Below, piece by piece: positions 1 to 6,740 of a DNA stretch of 31,497 bases. The notes under the pieces are model-generated. The model made no database searches. It was given only the letters and a program-made list of their open reading frames with translations, and was not told where the DNA came from. Within the stretch, counting starts at the first letter, position 1, and every line of letters starts with the position of its first letter. The stretch lies in the IMG/VR virus record IMGVR_UViG_3300048922_000079, positions 1 through 31,497 of that record. One strand, given 5' to 3'. Origin of the DNA: a virus. The position numbers and the translations under genes were made by a program.

Positions 1-2
1 AA

Positions 3-134
3 AAAATTCTGAGTCACCCGAATAAAATCACAGATTACCTCGTCAACTTAAACGACATTATTAAAGCACAGATGAGAAATATTGTTTGGCTATTTGAAGC
101 TATGAGTTTTCACATAGCCTGCGCTCAAAGCTGA
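3..134 (+). CDS. Possible 3' end of an unknown protein, open at the left edge
   Basis: This frame is open from the first bases of the window and ends at TGA 132-134, giving about 43 residues (ends HIACAQS). The composition is AT-rich and the peptide is amphipathic, without a motif I recognise. It could be the tail of a gene that starts outside the window, or chance read-through in an AT-rich stretch. No function is proposed. Confidence 0.25.
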   Translation, partial: KILSHPNKITDYLVNLNDIIKAQMRNIVWLFEAMSFHIACAQS

Positions 135-198
135 CCGTCAGTTTTGATTATGCACTCCCTGAAAAAATTGTCAGCTCAAGTTTGAGTTAAGGCATCTT

Positions 199-297
199 AT
201 GGGAAGGGGGCGCTACTACCGCGAGCAGAGCATCCAGTTGCCGCGGGCATCCGATCCGCGTTACATCGAGATGGCAGAGCAAAGCCAAAAAAAGTAA
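199..297 (+). CDS. Small basic protein, 32 aa, unknown
   Basis: A short open frame starts at ATG 199 with a good ribosome-binding site (AAGG about 7 bases upstream) and ends at TAA 295-297, directly before a strong terminator. The peptide begins MGRGRYYREQ, is rich in Arg and Tyr, and ends in a Lys/Gln-rich tail. I do not recognise the family. The binding site and the terminator 14 bases downstream make it a credible last gene of an early transcript, but the length alone would not. Confidence 0.45.
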   Translation: MGRGRYYREQSIQLPRASDPRYIEMAEQSQKK

Positions 298-310
298 ATC
301 CTGATAAATC

Positions 311-332
311 AACCCGCTACGTCGGGTTTTTA
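311..332 (+). terminator. Rho-independent terminator
   Basis: Stem AACCCG/CGGGTT (311-316 with 323-328), loop CTACGT, followed by a T run. It lies just after the 32-codon gene and isolates it from the SOS-type promoter region that follows. Confidence 0.75.
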
Positions 333-399
333 TTTAGCACACTAATTAAAAATTAACGTTTTGTGCTGTTAAGATATTGATAAAATCCCGGCATCGGTG

Positions 400-419
400 T
401 ACTGTTTATTTATACAGTA
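400..419. promoter_or_regulatory. LexA (SOS) box
   Basis: The 20-base sequence TACTGTTTATTTATACAGTA matches the LexA consensus TACTGT(AT)4ACAGTA: both CTG/CAG half-sites are intact with the correct 10-base spacing and a fully A/T core. It ends 16 bases before the ATG of the DinI-like gene, where it would cover promoter or start-site DNA. SOS induction of the downstream gene is therefore the expected regulation. Confidence 0.9.
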
Positions 420-435
420 TTGTGGCGGGGTAGCT

Positions 436-669
436 ATGAAAGTTGAAATCACGATCGACCGTAAGAAAAAATTGCCTGATGGCGCAGTCCCTGCTCTGGA
501 AGTTGAACTGCTACGGCGTTTAAGTCAGAGCTATGAGGACTGTAAATTAACGATACGACGTGCAGGGGCCGACGGTCTCAGCGTTTTCGGTGGTATGGAA
601 AGCGACAAAGAGACCATCGAAGATATTCTCCAGGAGACGAGGGAAAGCGCTGACGACTGGTTTTACTGA
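436..669 (+). CDS. DinI-like family protein
   Basis: A 77-residue protein of the DinI type (Pfam DinI-like). It starts MKVEITIDR, has an acidic helical C-terminal half (SDKETIEDILQETRESADDWFY) and a compact alpha/beta layout. DinI in E. coli binds RecA filaments and modulates SOS cleavage reactions; phage copies are common and may tune prophage induction. I chose ATG 436, after GGCGGGG, because an in-frame GTG at 397 would put the LexA box inside the coding sequence. The LexA box directly upstream agrees with the family assignment. Whether this copy stabilises or inhibits RecA filaments cannot be told from sequence. Confidence 0.85.
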   Translation: MKVEITIDRKKKLPDGAVPALEVELLRRLSQSYEDCKLTIRRAGADGLSVFGGMESDKETIEDILQETRESADDWFY

Positions 670-765
670 TTCGCCTTTATGGTGGCGGGCATTTCCCAAA
701 GTGTTTCCCTTTGAGGCTGCTACCGGACTTGATTGAGTGCGTCGGAATGTCGCTCAGGGGGTTAT

Positions 766-987
766 GTGACGGGTGATGTTGAGCCAAGTCCAGACGAGGA
801 TCTTAATGCGACAATTACGGATGGTGCGGGTCGCGAACTTATCTCGTTTAAGTTAGGAAAAAATGAAAGGTTTCTCATGTCATTCTTTGATGGAGATCTG
901 ATTTGCAGGAAACTGGCCAGGGATGAGCATCTTTGGTCGAAAGAGACAATGCTCGAAGTTATCAGGGAAATGGTTGCTAAGAATTGA
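766..987 (+). CDS. Small acidic protein, 73 aa, unknown
   Basis: This frame could start at TTG 733, but GTG 766 is better placed: the run AGGGGG ends 4 bases upstream and no in-frame ATG exists early. The protein is acidic at the N-terminus (DVEPSPDEDLNATI), has a likely beta-strand centre (ELISFKLGKNERFLMSFF) and ends in an amphipathic helix (ETMLEVIREMVAKN). I do not recognise the family. Its position between the SOS-regulated gene and the nin-like genes suggests an early or middle phage function. Confidence 0.55.
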   Translation: MTGDVEPSPDEDLNATITDGAGRELISFKLGKNERFLMSFFDGDLICRKLARDEHLWSKETMLEVIREMVAKN

Positions 988-1070
988 CTGCCTCCAACTG
1001 ACTAAAGCATAATTAAATCGCTGGCCTGAACAACCAGCCGCCTGACAGTAATGCGCCACCGGAGAAAACG

Positions 1071-1670
1071 ATGGCGCAGCAACTACACCTAATAAAGCAT
1101 TCTCAAGGTATCCTGATCCCTGCCACGCAGGAGACCAGCGATTTTCTGCAAACAAAATGCAGGCTCGGCGCCGTCCTGGAAGCCGACTACAAACTCGTCC
1201 GCAATCCGGCGTTTCATCGCCGCTACTTTGCTTTACTCAATCTCGGATTCGAATACTGGGAGCCTACTGGCGGGGCGATCTCATCCAATGAACGCAGACT
1301 GGTGACCGGATATGCAAAATACCTGGCAGCCTATGGCGGCAATGAATCAGCATTACTCGATGCCGCCGAGCAATACCTCGACCGGATAGCAGAGAAACGC
1401 TCCGGCAGCATCAGCATCTGTAAATCCTTTGATGCCTATCGTGCATGGGTAATCGTAGAAGCTGGCCACTATGACGCCATACAGCTGCCGGACGGCACGC
1501 TGAAAAAACACCCTCGCAGCATTTCTTTCGCCAGCATGGACGAATGCGAATTTCAGGAACTGTACAAAGCATCGCTGGATGTTCTCTGGCGGTGGATCCT
1601 CTCTCGCTCTTTCAACAGCCAGCTGGAAGTAGAGAACGCCGCAAATCAGCTTTTAAGCTTCGCGGGGTGA
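1071..1670 (+). CDS. DUF1367 family phage protein
   Basis: A 199-residue protein of the DUF1367 family, recognised by its opening MAQQLHLIKHSQGILIPAT, the early NPAFHRRYFALLNLGFEYW segment, and the EKRSGSISICKSFDAYRAWV region around residues 106-125. The family occurs in the nin-type region of many enterobacterial lambdoid phages, just upstream of ninG; its biochemical role is not established to my knowledge. A GGAG precedes the ATG. The stop overlaps the next start (GTGATG at 1667-1672), so the genes are translationally coupled. Confidence 0.8.
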   Translation: MAQQLHLIKHSQGILIPATQETSDFLQTKCRLGAVLEADYKLVRNPAFHRRYFALLNLGFEYWEPTGGAISSNERRLVTGYAKYLAAYGGNESALLDAAEQYLDRIAEKRSGSISICKSFDAYRAWVIVEAGHYDAIQLPDGTLKKHPRSISFASMDECEFQELYKASLDVLWRWILSRSFNSQLEVENAANQLLSFAG

Positions 1671-1876
1671 TGCCGATGAAATATTCATGGTTTTACCATA
1701 CCGACTGCACCACGCAGCAGGCTGATGAGCTGATGGCGAAATATCGCCAGCGGGGCGTAAGGGTCGAACGCAGACTGAATCAGGATTTAATCACCTGGAC
1801 CGTCAGTGCGCAGCTGGTGGAAGACAAGAATCCACCGCGTCCTGATTCCCGCTGGCGCAACCGGATGTGGGGGTGA
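1670..1876 (+). CDS. Small nin-region protein, 68 aa
   Basis: It begins at ATG 1670, overlapping the TGA of the DUF1367 gene; a second in-frame ATG at 1676 is an alternative start. The product begins MPMKYSWFYHTDCTTQQAD and ends in an Arg/Trp-rich tail. It looks like one helix (ADELMAKYRQRGVRVERRL) followed by strands, with no catalytic motif. Placement between DUF1367 and ninG in one overlapping operon argues that it is a real gene. Function unknown. Confidence 0.65.
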   Translation: MPMKYSWFYHTDCTTQQADELMAKYRQRGVRVERRLNQDLITWTVSAQLVEDKNPPRPDSRWRNRMWG

Positions 1877-1878
1877 AT

Positions 1879-2460
1879 ATGGCAAAGAAACCCCAACGAC
1901 GCTGCAAAATCTGCCGGGCGAAATTCACTCCAGCATTCGAGAACCACCGCTGGTGCTCTCCTGAGCATGGTGCTGAATTTGCCATGCAGGAACTGGAGAA
2001 GAGGCGCGAAAAACAGGCGCAGGCGAATGCGAAGAAAGAGCGCGCCGAATGGCGTAAACGCAAAGCCTCGGTGAAGCCCCTCAGGCACTGGGAAGATATG
2101 ACCCAGCGTGTCGTTAACGACTATATCCGCGAACGAGACTACGACTTGCCTTGCATCAGTTGCGGCACGTTCGACACGGTTCAGTGGGAAGCCGGCCATT
2201 ACCGTTCCCGCGGTAAAGCATCGCACCTGCGCTACAACGAGGACAATATTCACAAGCAGTGCCATCACTGCAACGTGCAGATGTCAGGAAACCAGCAGCA
2301 GTACCGCATTGGCCTGGTAGAGAAAATCGGCGCTGAGCGCGTCGAGGCGCTGGAAAACAACAACACCCCTCACCGATACACCATCGAAGAACTGGAAGGC
2401 ATCAGGCGCCATTACAGCGCGCTACGCCGTACGCTAATAAAACAACGGGAGGCCGCATGA
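1879..2460 (+). CDS. ninG: NinG/Rap recombination protein
   Basis: A 193-residue NinG (Rap) homologue. In lambda this protein binds branched DNA such as Holliday junctions and supports RecBCD/RecA-dependent phage recombination. Visible features are an N-terminal zinc-finger-like CKICRAKF...WCSPEH segment (residues 10-34), a strongly basic coiled-coil stretch (EKRREKQAQANAKKERAEWR), and an HNH-like core with CISC, the GHYRSRGKASHLRY motif and CHHCN. I start it at ATG 1879 with GGGGG (1869-1873) as ribosome-binding site; a GTG at 1867 would add four residues. It overlaps the next gene by four bases. Confidence 0.93.
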   Translation: MAKKPQRRCKICRAKFTPAFENHRWCSPEHGAEFAMQELEKRREKQAQANAKKERAEWRKRKASVKPLRHWEDMTQRVVNDYIRERDYDLPCISCGTFDTVQWEAGHYRSRGKASHLRYNEDNIHKQCHHCNVQMSGNQQQYRIGLVEKIGAERVEALENNNTPHRYTIEELEGIRRHYSALRRTLIKQREAA

Positions 2461-2597
2461 GCCGTGACGTTATCGAACGCATCCGCGAACGCTGGCAAAA
2501 GCTCCGTCTCTGGCGGCACCGCGGAACTGTAATGACCGATTATCGAATTTTGAAAAACTTTGTCCGCATTTATCAGTCTCTGGGAGAAACCGCATGA
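2457..2597 (+). CDS. Small protein preceding Q, 46 aa
   Basis: ATGA overlap with the ninG stop at the front and another ATGA overlap with Q at the back place this frame in a tightly coupled operon. The product starts MSRDVIERIRERWQKLRLWRH, is strongly basic and looks like an amphipathic helix pair. GGGAGG in the ninG end provides a ribosome-binding site. Unknown function. The overlaps on both sides are the main evidence that it is translated; it may also serve to couple Q translation to NinG. Confidence 0.65.
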   Translation: MSRDVIERIRERWQKLRLWRHRGTVMTDYRILKNFVRIYQSLGETA

Positions 2598-3415
2598 ACC
2601 TTGAAAATACAGTGAAATACCACTTCGCGAAGTCCACGATGATTAGCGATTCTCCAAGAGCGACGGCATCTGACTCATTAACCGGCACTGACATTATGGC
2701 TGCAATGGGCATGACACAGGAACGAGCCGCTATGGGGTATAGCGCTTTCCTGGGCAAGATGGGCATAAGCAACAATGATCGGGAACGAGCTATCAGTCTA
2801 TTAGCTGAGTATGCGCTGACAAAATGCGATAAAGTTGCCGCGCTGCGTAAGCTCTCGGCGAACGTAAAACCTCAGGTGATCAGGATCCTCGCAGCGTTCG
2901 CTTTTGAGGATTATTCCCGAAGCGCTTCCAGCAAAAAAAAATGTGACTGCTGCTGCGGTTCCGGATTCATCGACGCAGAGGTATTCACCAACAAAGTATC
3001 GTATCCAGATGGGAAACCGCCAAAGTGGGTCAAAGTAACAAAGGGAATCTCGCCGTCGGACTGGGAAGAAGTAAAGTCTGTACGGGAACAGGTTCGGGTG
3101 CTTTGTCAAAAGTGCAAGGGAAAAGGGACGGTAAGTGCCTCGTGTAACGACTGCCACGGTCGAGGGAAGGTAGTGAACCAGGATGAGACCGAGAAGCAGG
3201 GTGTACCTGTCATGGGCAACTGCAAGCGCTGTGGTGGTCGTGGGTATGAACGAATCCTCTCCACTGCTGTGCACGGTGCCATTTGTCAGGTAACGGACGC
3301 CATCACCCTGGATACATGGAAGAAGATGGTTAAACCATTCTTTGACGAACTGATCACTAAATTCGATATAGAAGAGGCGTGGGCCGAGGCTCAGCTCAAA
3401 CAAATAACGCGCTGA
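2594..3415 (+). CDS. Q: Late-gene antitermination protein Q (phage 82 type)
   Basis: A 273-residue member of the Antiterm/phage 82 Q family. It contains four DnaJ-like CxxCxGxG repeats beginning near residues 117, 171, 184 and 210, expected to bind zinc. Q loads onto RNA polymerase paused just after the late promoter and makes it resistant to terminators, so it switches on lysis, head and tail genes. The promoter-like sequence directly downstream (3420-3458) and two terminators at 3496-3551 form its expected target. Translation is coupled to the 46-codon gene by an ATGA overlap. Length and zinc repeats are normal for the family. Confidence 0.93.
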   Translation: MNLENTVKYHFAKSTMISDSPRATASDSLTGTDIMAAMGMTQERAAMGYSAFLGKMGISNNDRERAISLLAEYALTKCDKVAALRKLSANVKPQVIRILAAFAFEDYSRSASSKKKCDCCCGSGFIDAEVFTNKVSYPDGKPPKWVKVTKGISPSDWEEVKSVREQVRVLCQKCKGKGTVSASCNDCHGRGKVVNQDETEKQGVPVMGNCKRCGGRGYERILSTAVHGAICQVTDAITLDTWKKMVKPFFDELITKFDIEEAWAEAQLKQITR

Positions 3416-3419
3416 GATA

Positions 3420-3458
3420 TTTACTTTTCCCGAATTCGTGTTAATTTGTTCTAACGAT
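3420..3458 (+). promoter_or_regulatory. Late promoter pR' with Q-loading pause element
   Basis: The stretch 3441-3461 (TTAATT-TGTTCT-AACGATGGG) aligns base for base with the lambda pR' core TAAATT-TGACTC-AACGATGGG as I recall it: -10 hexamer, six-base spacer, start site at A3453, and AACGAT at +1 to +6, which in lambda is the sigma-dependent pause signal used by Q. A TTTACT at 3420-3425 is a plausible -35 (15-16 base spacer). It lies immediately after the Q stop codon, as in lambda. The exact Q-binding element is not identified. Confidence 0.7.
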
Positions 3459-3495
3459 GGGCATTGTATGTTCACCGTTGAAGACGAAATTTTAG

Positions 3496-3551
3496 AGCCT
3501 CGGCAAACGCCGGGGCTTTCTGCATTTAGGGCTCGCATTCGCGGGCCTTTT
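3496..3551 (+). terminator. Tandem tR'-like terminators
   Basis: Two GC-rich hairpins follow the late promoter: GCCTCGGC/GCCGGGGC (3497-3504 with 3509-3516, loop AAAC), then GGCTCGC/GCGGGCC (3530-3536 with 3541-3547) followed by TTTT. They would stop late transcripts roughly 70-100 bases after the start unless Q is present, leaving a short leader RNA analogous to lambda 6S RNA. Confidence 0.75.
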
Positions 3552-3659
3552 CTATTCTGGTCGCCAGAACGTCATTCACTTTGTGCTTTGTCGTAAATCC
3601 ATCTGGCGGCCATTCCCATCTATACGCAGCGCCATCCGAACTGTCGGAGGTGAGAGACT

Positions 3660-3995
3660 ATGAAAATGAACGAGAAAACTCCTGACTTCTGGGCAGAGGT
3701 ACTGAACGGCCTGAAAAACTCCTGGCCCCAGATATCAGGGGCGTTGTTTGCTGGCCTCATTGCCTATGGACGCCTGATATATGACGGTGCCACCCGTAAA
3801 AACAAATGGATTGAGGGCGTCCTTTGCGGCGCTCTTTCTTTATGTATCACCAGTGCGCTTGATGTTGTCGGCCTTCCGGTATCGGTATCCCCATTTGTTG
3901 GCGGAGTGATTGGTTTCGTTGGAGTGGACAAGCTGCGTGAAATTGCCATTAGCGCACTTAAAAAACGGGCAGGAGTGAATGATGAAAACCAGTAA
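3660..3995 (+). CDS. Holin (lambda-like holin family 3)
   Basis: A 111-residue membrane protein with three hydrophobic segments: about 27-43 (GALFAGLIAYGRL), 50-71 (WIEGVLCGALSLCITSALDVVG) and 76-92 (SPFVGGVIGFVGV), ending in a basic tail (ALKKRAG). This fits the class I holin layout and the Phage_holin_3 family. It opens the inner membrane at a set time so that the endolysin can reach the cell wall. GGAGG 3646-3650 precedes ATG 3660; a second in-frame ATG at 3666 could give a shorter form as in dual-start holins, though with two codons' difference only. The end overlaps the endolysin gene. Confidence 0.88.
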   Translation: MKMNEKTPDFWAEVLNGLKNSWPQISGALFAGLIAYGRLIYDGATRKNKWIEGVLCGALSLCITSALDVVGLPVSVSPFVGGVIGFVGVDKLREIAISALKKRAGVNDENQ

Positions 3996-4401
3996 TGTTT
4001 CCCGCGGTATACGCAACAACAATCCCGGTAATATCCGCTGGGGTGATGAATGGCAGGGGCTGGTGCCAAAAGCACAGCGCACAGATAAATCATTCTGCCA
4101 GTTTATGTCACCGGAATACGGCATCCGGGCGATGATTATCATCCTGCGCAACTATCAGCGTAAGCATGGTCTGAACACGGTAAGCGGCATTATCAAGCGC
4201 TGGGCTCCGCCGAATGAGAACAACACACAGGCGTATATCAACAGCGTGGCTCAGGCAACGGGTGTTACCCCCGACCATAGCATTGATACCAGTGACAGCC
4301 GGTTCATGGTGAAGCTGTTACAGGCCATCATCAAGCATGAGAACGGTAATCAGCCGTACAGCTTCGATACCTTTGTTAGCGCCGTCGAACTGGCTGGTTA
4401 G
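3982..4401 (+). CDS. Endolysin-like peptidoglycan hydrolase (P5-like)
   Basis: A 139-residue soluble protein whose RGIRNNNPGNIRWG opening and FMSPEYGIRAM segment are hallmarks of a family often labelled structural protein P5 or lytic enzyme. It has no signal peptide or SAR segment, so it should depend on the holin for release. It sits exactly where lambdoid phages keep the endolysin, between holin and Rz. I prefer ATG 3982 (six bases after AGGAG) over the ATG three bases earlier. The catalytic mechanism is inferred; muramidase or transglycosylase activity is likeliest, and catalytic residues are not assigned. Confidence 0.75.
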   Translation: MKTSNVSRGIRNNNPGNIRWGDEWQGLVPKAQRTDKSFCQFMSPEYGIRAMIIILRNYQRKHGLNTVSGIIKRWAPPNENNTQAYINSVAQATGVTPDHSIDTSDSRFMVKLLQAIIKHENGNQPYSFDTFVSAVELAG

Positions 4402-4403
4402 TC

Positions 4404-4871
4404 ATGAGCCGATCCGCAGAGATTGTGTGCGCTGTTGTAATTGTCGCCCTGTCCATTATAGGGTGGCTAGCCAATCACTACCACGGCAAGTACCAGCAGG
4501 AGCAGAAGCGCGCTGATACCGCCGAGCAGAGTCTTAAGCTGGCGAACGAGACCATCACCAACATGCAGGCCCGGCAGCATGAGATTGCTGCGCTGGATGC
4601 GAAGTACACGAAGGAGTTAGCGAATGCGAAAGCTGAAAATGATGTACTGCGTCGCAGGCTTGATGCTGGTGGTCGGGTGCTCGTCAAAGGAAGGTGTCCA
4701 GTGTCAGCCTCAGCCAAAACCACCGGCTCCGCCAGCATGGGCGATGATGCCGCCGTCGAACTCTCTTCAGTTGCTGGACGAAACGTTCTCGGTATCCGGG
4801 CTGGAATCATCAGCGACCAGACAGCCCTGAGGGCGCTGCAGGAATACATCAATACGCAGTGTTTGAGATAA
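4404..4871 (+). CDS. Rz: Rz inner-membrane spanin
   Basis: A 155-residue i-spanin. An N-terminal signal-anchor (AEIVCAVVIVALSIIGWLA, about residues 5-23) is followed by a long charged coiled-coil region (YQQEQKRADTAEQSLKLANE onward) that spans the periplasm, then a Ser/Ala-rich part. It joins with the Rz1 lipoprotein to disrupt the outer membrane in the last step of lysis. It follows the endolysin by two bases and contains the whole Rz1 frame. Length is normal for the family. Confidence 0.92.
   Translation: MSRSAEIVCAVVIVALSIIGWLANHYHGKYQQEQKRADTAEQSLKLANETITNMQARQHEIAALDAKYTKELANAKAENDVLRRRLDAGGRVLVKGRCPVSASAKTTGSASMGDDAAVELSSVAGRNVLGIRAGIISDQTALRALQEYINTQCLR
4624..4830 (+). CDS. Rz1: Rz1 outer-membrane lipoprotein spanin, nested in Rz
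   Basis: A 68-residue frame lying entirely inside Rz in another reading frame, the classical embedded Rz1 arrangement. A basic start (MRKLKMM), a hydrophobic stretch and the lipobox LVVGC (Cys19) predict signal peptidase II processing and lipid attachment. After that come Pro-rich residues (QPQPKPPAPPAW) typical of o-spanins. It pairs with Rz to fuse inner and outer membranes during lysis. The overlap, lipobox and prolines together make this firm. Confidence 0.92.
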   Translation: MRKLKMMYCVAGLMLVVGCSSKEGVQCQPQPKPPAPPAWAMMPPSNSLQLLDETFSVSGLESSATRQP

Positions 4872-4873
4872 AA

Positions 4874-4894
4874 AAATCCCGCCAGTTCAGGCGG
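4874..4894 (-). terminator. Terminator facing the late operon (minus strand)
   Basis: CCGCC (4879-4883) pairs with GGCGG (4890-4894) around AGTTCA. On the plus strand no T run follows, but on the minus strand the hairpin is followed by ATTTTTTTA. It would therefore stop leftward transcription coming from the minus-strand genes of the accessory island before it runs antisense into Rz. Confidence 0.55.
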
Positions 4895-5101
4895 AAAACG
4901 TGTTCACAAATACAATTCGTTACGGGATGGATAGTAGCACGATGAAGAAAATGCGAAGTGTTGAAAAATCCGAAAGCACAGGCTCTGAGAAGACACTTGA
5001 AGGTTGGTTCTGAAAAAAATCAACGATTTAGAGCATGTTTAATCCATTGGTTATGGCATGTATAGTGAAAGAAATTTGGCATTTTCATTCAGGGAATAGT
5101 T

Positions 5102-5332
5102 ATGGTTACTCAAAAACTTATCGAAACATACATGTTAGTTAATGAACATAAGCGCCTGTCGCGTGTGAAATATGAGATTTTTTCTGGTACTGACAACACA
5201 ATTTACGCATTGATTACTGTTTATGCATATGAACCTGTTTTTCACATTAAGGGCTATGACTCATTGACATTAAACGAGAGCGTAGACACAAGGGCGCAGG
5301 TTGAGGAGCATTTTGCGGCCTATTATTCCTAG
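5102..5332 (+). CDS. Small accessory protein, 76 aa, unknown
   Basis: Begins MVTQKLIETYMLVNEHKRLS after a CAGGGA ribosome-binding site and ends just before a terminator. Likely secondary structure is an N-terminal helix followed by a beta-rich centre (KYEIFSGTDNTIYALITVYA). The gene, its AT-rich leader and its own terminator form a self-contained unit, the usual form of a moron. A weak promoter candidate is TTTAAT (5038-5043) with TATAGT (5061-5066) at 17-base spacing. No family recognised. Confidence 0.6.
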   Translation: MVTQKLIETYMLVNEHKRLSRVKYEIFSGTDNTIYALITVYAYEPVFHIKGYDSLTLNESVDTRAQVEEHFAAYYS

Positions 5333-5361
5333 GTTCAGTTAAACCAAACATTGACCAAATA

Positions 5362-5384
5362 AACCTCGCATCCGCGGTTTTTAT
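5362..5384 (+). terminator. Rho-independent terminator
   Basis: AACCTCG pairs with CGCGGTT (one mismatch) around CATC, followed by TTTTATT. It closes the transcript of the 76-residue accessory gene. Confidence 0.6.
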
Positions 5385-5523
5385 TATCAGAAGCAGGAGA
5401 AGAAGCATGTTAACACTTGGGATTTTGAGCGAATGAATCGCCTGAAAGGAGTGAGCCGTCATTTTTGCCATCTGCTGGATGCAGGCTGTAGAGCGTCCTG
5501 ACGCTGATTGCTGTGTCGTTTCG

Positions 5524-5561
5524 TTTACTGAAGCCTAAGAGTGAACTTCAGCTTCAGTAAA
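5524..5561. repeat. 11-bp perfect inverted repeat
   Basis: TTTACTGAAGC at 5524-5534 is repeated in inverted form as GCTTCAGTAAA at 5551-5561 with a 16-base loop. It lies just past the end of the minus-strand zinc-ribbon gene, where a transcript-end hairpin would be expected, but there is no U tract. It could equally be a protein-binding site. Confidence 0.6.
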
Positions 5562-5573
5562 GTATTCGATCAG

Positions 5574-5744
5574 TTACTTGATAGGTTTACTTTCTGAGGG
5601 AAGGAAAATATTTCCGCAGTATGGGCAGATCAATGTTATATCGTTTTTTATTCTCGACAGGCTATGTGTTGACTGGCGAGAGCAGTGAGGACAGGTGCTT
5701 TTTACAGGTCTGAGTGTACGTATCTTGTCTTTGAGCATCGACAT
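5574..5744 (-). CDS. Two-CPxC zinc-ribbon microprotein 1 (56 aa)
   Basis: Starts at the ATG complementary to 5742-5744, preceded by GAGGAT at a normal distance, and ends at TAA (5576-5574). The product starts MSMLKDKIRT and has C18-P-H-C21 and C40-P-Y-C43, a small zinc ribbon with 18 residues between the cysteine pairs. Two further genes in the window (6371-6535 and 7999-8160) have the same spacing, so the three are paralogues. The layout recalls the small zinc-binding YnfU-type proteins of cryptic enterobacterial prophages (from memory). It runs against the late operon, so expression from its own promoter is likely. Function unknown; nucleic-acid or protein binding is possible. Confidence 0.75.
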   Translation of the reverse strand: MSMLKDKIRTLRPVKSTCPHCSRQSTHSLSRIKNDITLICPYCGNIFLPSESKPIK

Positions 5745-6183
5745 GGTTTTTATCCTCGTGAGTGATTGCTAACCATACACCACAGGGCAGGAAATAGCTC
5801 ACTTTATAACCTTTATGTTTTTGTGACTACTTTGTTTGTGTGGTAGATGACAACGAACGACTAAAGCTAATTTCGTTAGGGCAAGGCCGCTGCACCTGTT
5901 CGACGGCGAGTAAACCAGCTAATGACATTTTCAAAGATTTTCATTGAGTGTGACAATGCTCTCAGAGCAATCATCTGCATATATAGGCTATTTGAATGGT
6001 ATTTGTCGGTTAAAAAGGCGAACTGCCATTATTATATGTTTATTAGTATGAAGAAAAATAAAACACACTACTATCATTGCACCTCCGTCCCAACACCAGT
6101 CTGTCGGAGGTCAGTTACTCGTTTTTAGGTAATCTCTCCCGGATGGCTCCTGAGAGTTTATTTAATTGATAACTGTGCATAAC
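5745..6183. other. AT-rich stretch without an accepted gene
   Basis: From the start of zinc-ribbon gene 1 to the terminator at 6184 I see no convincing gene. A 68-codon plus-strand frame (5922-6128) lacks a ribosome-binding site and has unusual composition. The stretch has several TATAAT-like words (for example TATATAGG near 5980) and would be the natural place for promoters of the minus-strand gene on its left and of the plus-strand zinc-ribbon gene on its right. Confidence 0.5.
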
Positions 6184-6212
6184 AAAAGGCCGCATCTTTT
6201 TGCGGCCTTTTT
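6184..6212 (+). terminator. Strong hairpin terminator, usable in both directions
   Basis: AAAAGGCCGCA (6184-6194) pairs with TGCGGCCTTTT (6201-6211) around TCTTTT, giving an 11-bp stem with A and T tracts on its flanks, so it can end transcripts from either side. It precedes the leader of the second zinc-ribbon gene. Confidence 0.75.
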
Positions 6213-6370
6213 CATAACCATCAGAAAGGGCACCCCCGGTTTTTTTATGGTATTGCGAAGCCACTTTAGCCAGGGAGTCATCCCGGAAACAGCAAGCGTA
6301 AGCGCTGAGTTGATTAAAAAACGCTCTATTGGTGATATGATAAGACCCATTTATTGAAAGGGTAATCATC

Positions 6371-6535
6371 ATGTCATTTTTCGATTACGCATTAAAACGT
6401 ATAAATATTGCGACAAAAATAACAGTGACTTGTCCTGTTTGTGGGCATAAATCCAATCATCCGACTACAAAGGTACGCAAGGAACAGGCGTTACTCTGTC
6501 CGAGATGCAAATCACTGTTTGTCATTCACAGGTAA
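6371..6535 (+). CDS. Two-CPxC zinc-ribbon microprotein 2 (54 aa)
   Basis: Starts MSFFDYALKRINIATK at ATG 6371, with GAAAGGG about ten bases upstream, and ends at TAA 6533-6535 just before a terminator. C21-P-V-C24 and C43-P-R-C46 form a zinc ribbon with the same 18-residue spacer as the other two copies, here on the plus strand. The resemblance to YnfU-type prophage proteins is closest for this copy. The roughly 160-base leader after the terminator at 6184 suggests its own promoter. Role unknown. Confidence 0.75.
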   Translation: MSFFDYALKRINIATKITVTCPVCGHKSNHPTTKVRKEQALLCPRCKSLFVIHR

Positions 6536-6555
6536 CATGCCGCCAGACTGAAACT

Positions 6556-6577
6556 AACCGCCTCAGGGCGGTTTTTA
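6556..6577 (+). terminator. Rho-independent terminator
   Basis: AACCGCC (6556-6562) pairs perfectly with GGCGGTT (6567-6573) around TCAG, followed by TTTATT. It ends the zinc-ribbon 2 transcript. Confidence 0.8.
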
Positions 6578-6740
6578 TTGCCTGAATTAGAGGGTCTCTT
6601 TGCGGGATGACTCTGTACTGCTAAGTCGAATGGTTGTTACTTTCTCTTTCGAAAGGATAAAAGCAGACCAGGCGCGACATTCTGGCGCACAACAAATCAG
6701 TGCTGGCCAACTGCCCGCAACCAACCAACAGGGTTACGCG

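Noticed and set aside
397-435. Upstream GTG start for the DinI-like gene
   Set aside because: It would place the complete LexA box inside the coding sequence and has no ribosome-binding site; ATG 436 gives the normal family length.
2801-3538. Long minus-strand frame (245 codons) opposite Q
   Set aside because: It mirrors the Q coding sequence, has no ribosome-binding site or recognisable composition, and Q is firmly identified.
5401-5502. Short frame MNRLKGVSRHFCHLLD before the zinc-ribbon 1 end
   Set aside because: Only 22 codons from its ATG with no convincing ribosome-binding site; may be a fragment, but I cannot name a parent.
5922-6128. 68-codon plus-strand frame in the AT-rich gap
   Set aside because: No ribosome-binding site, odd composition (many His, Cys and Tyr), and no motif.
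6115-6372. 85-codon minus-strand frame across the terminator at 6184
   Set aside because: It translates through a strong terminator hairpin and has no ribosome-binding site.
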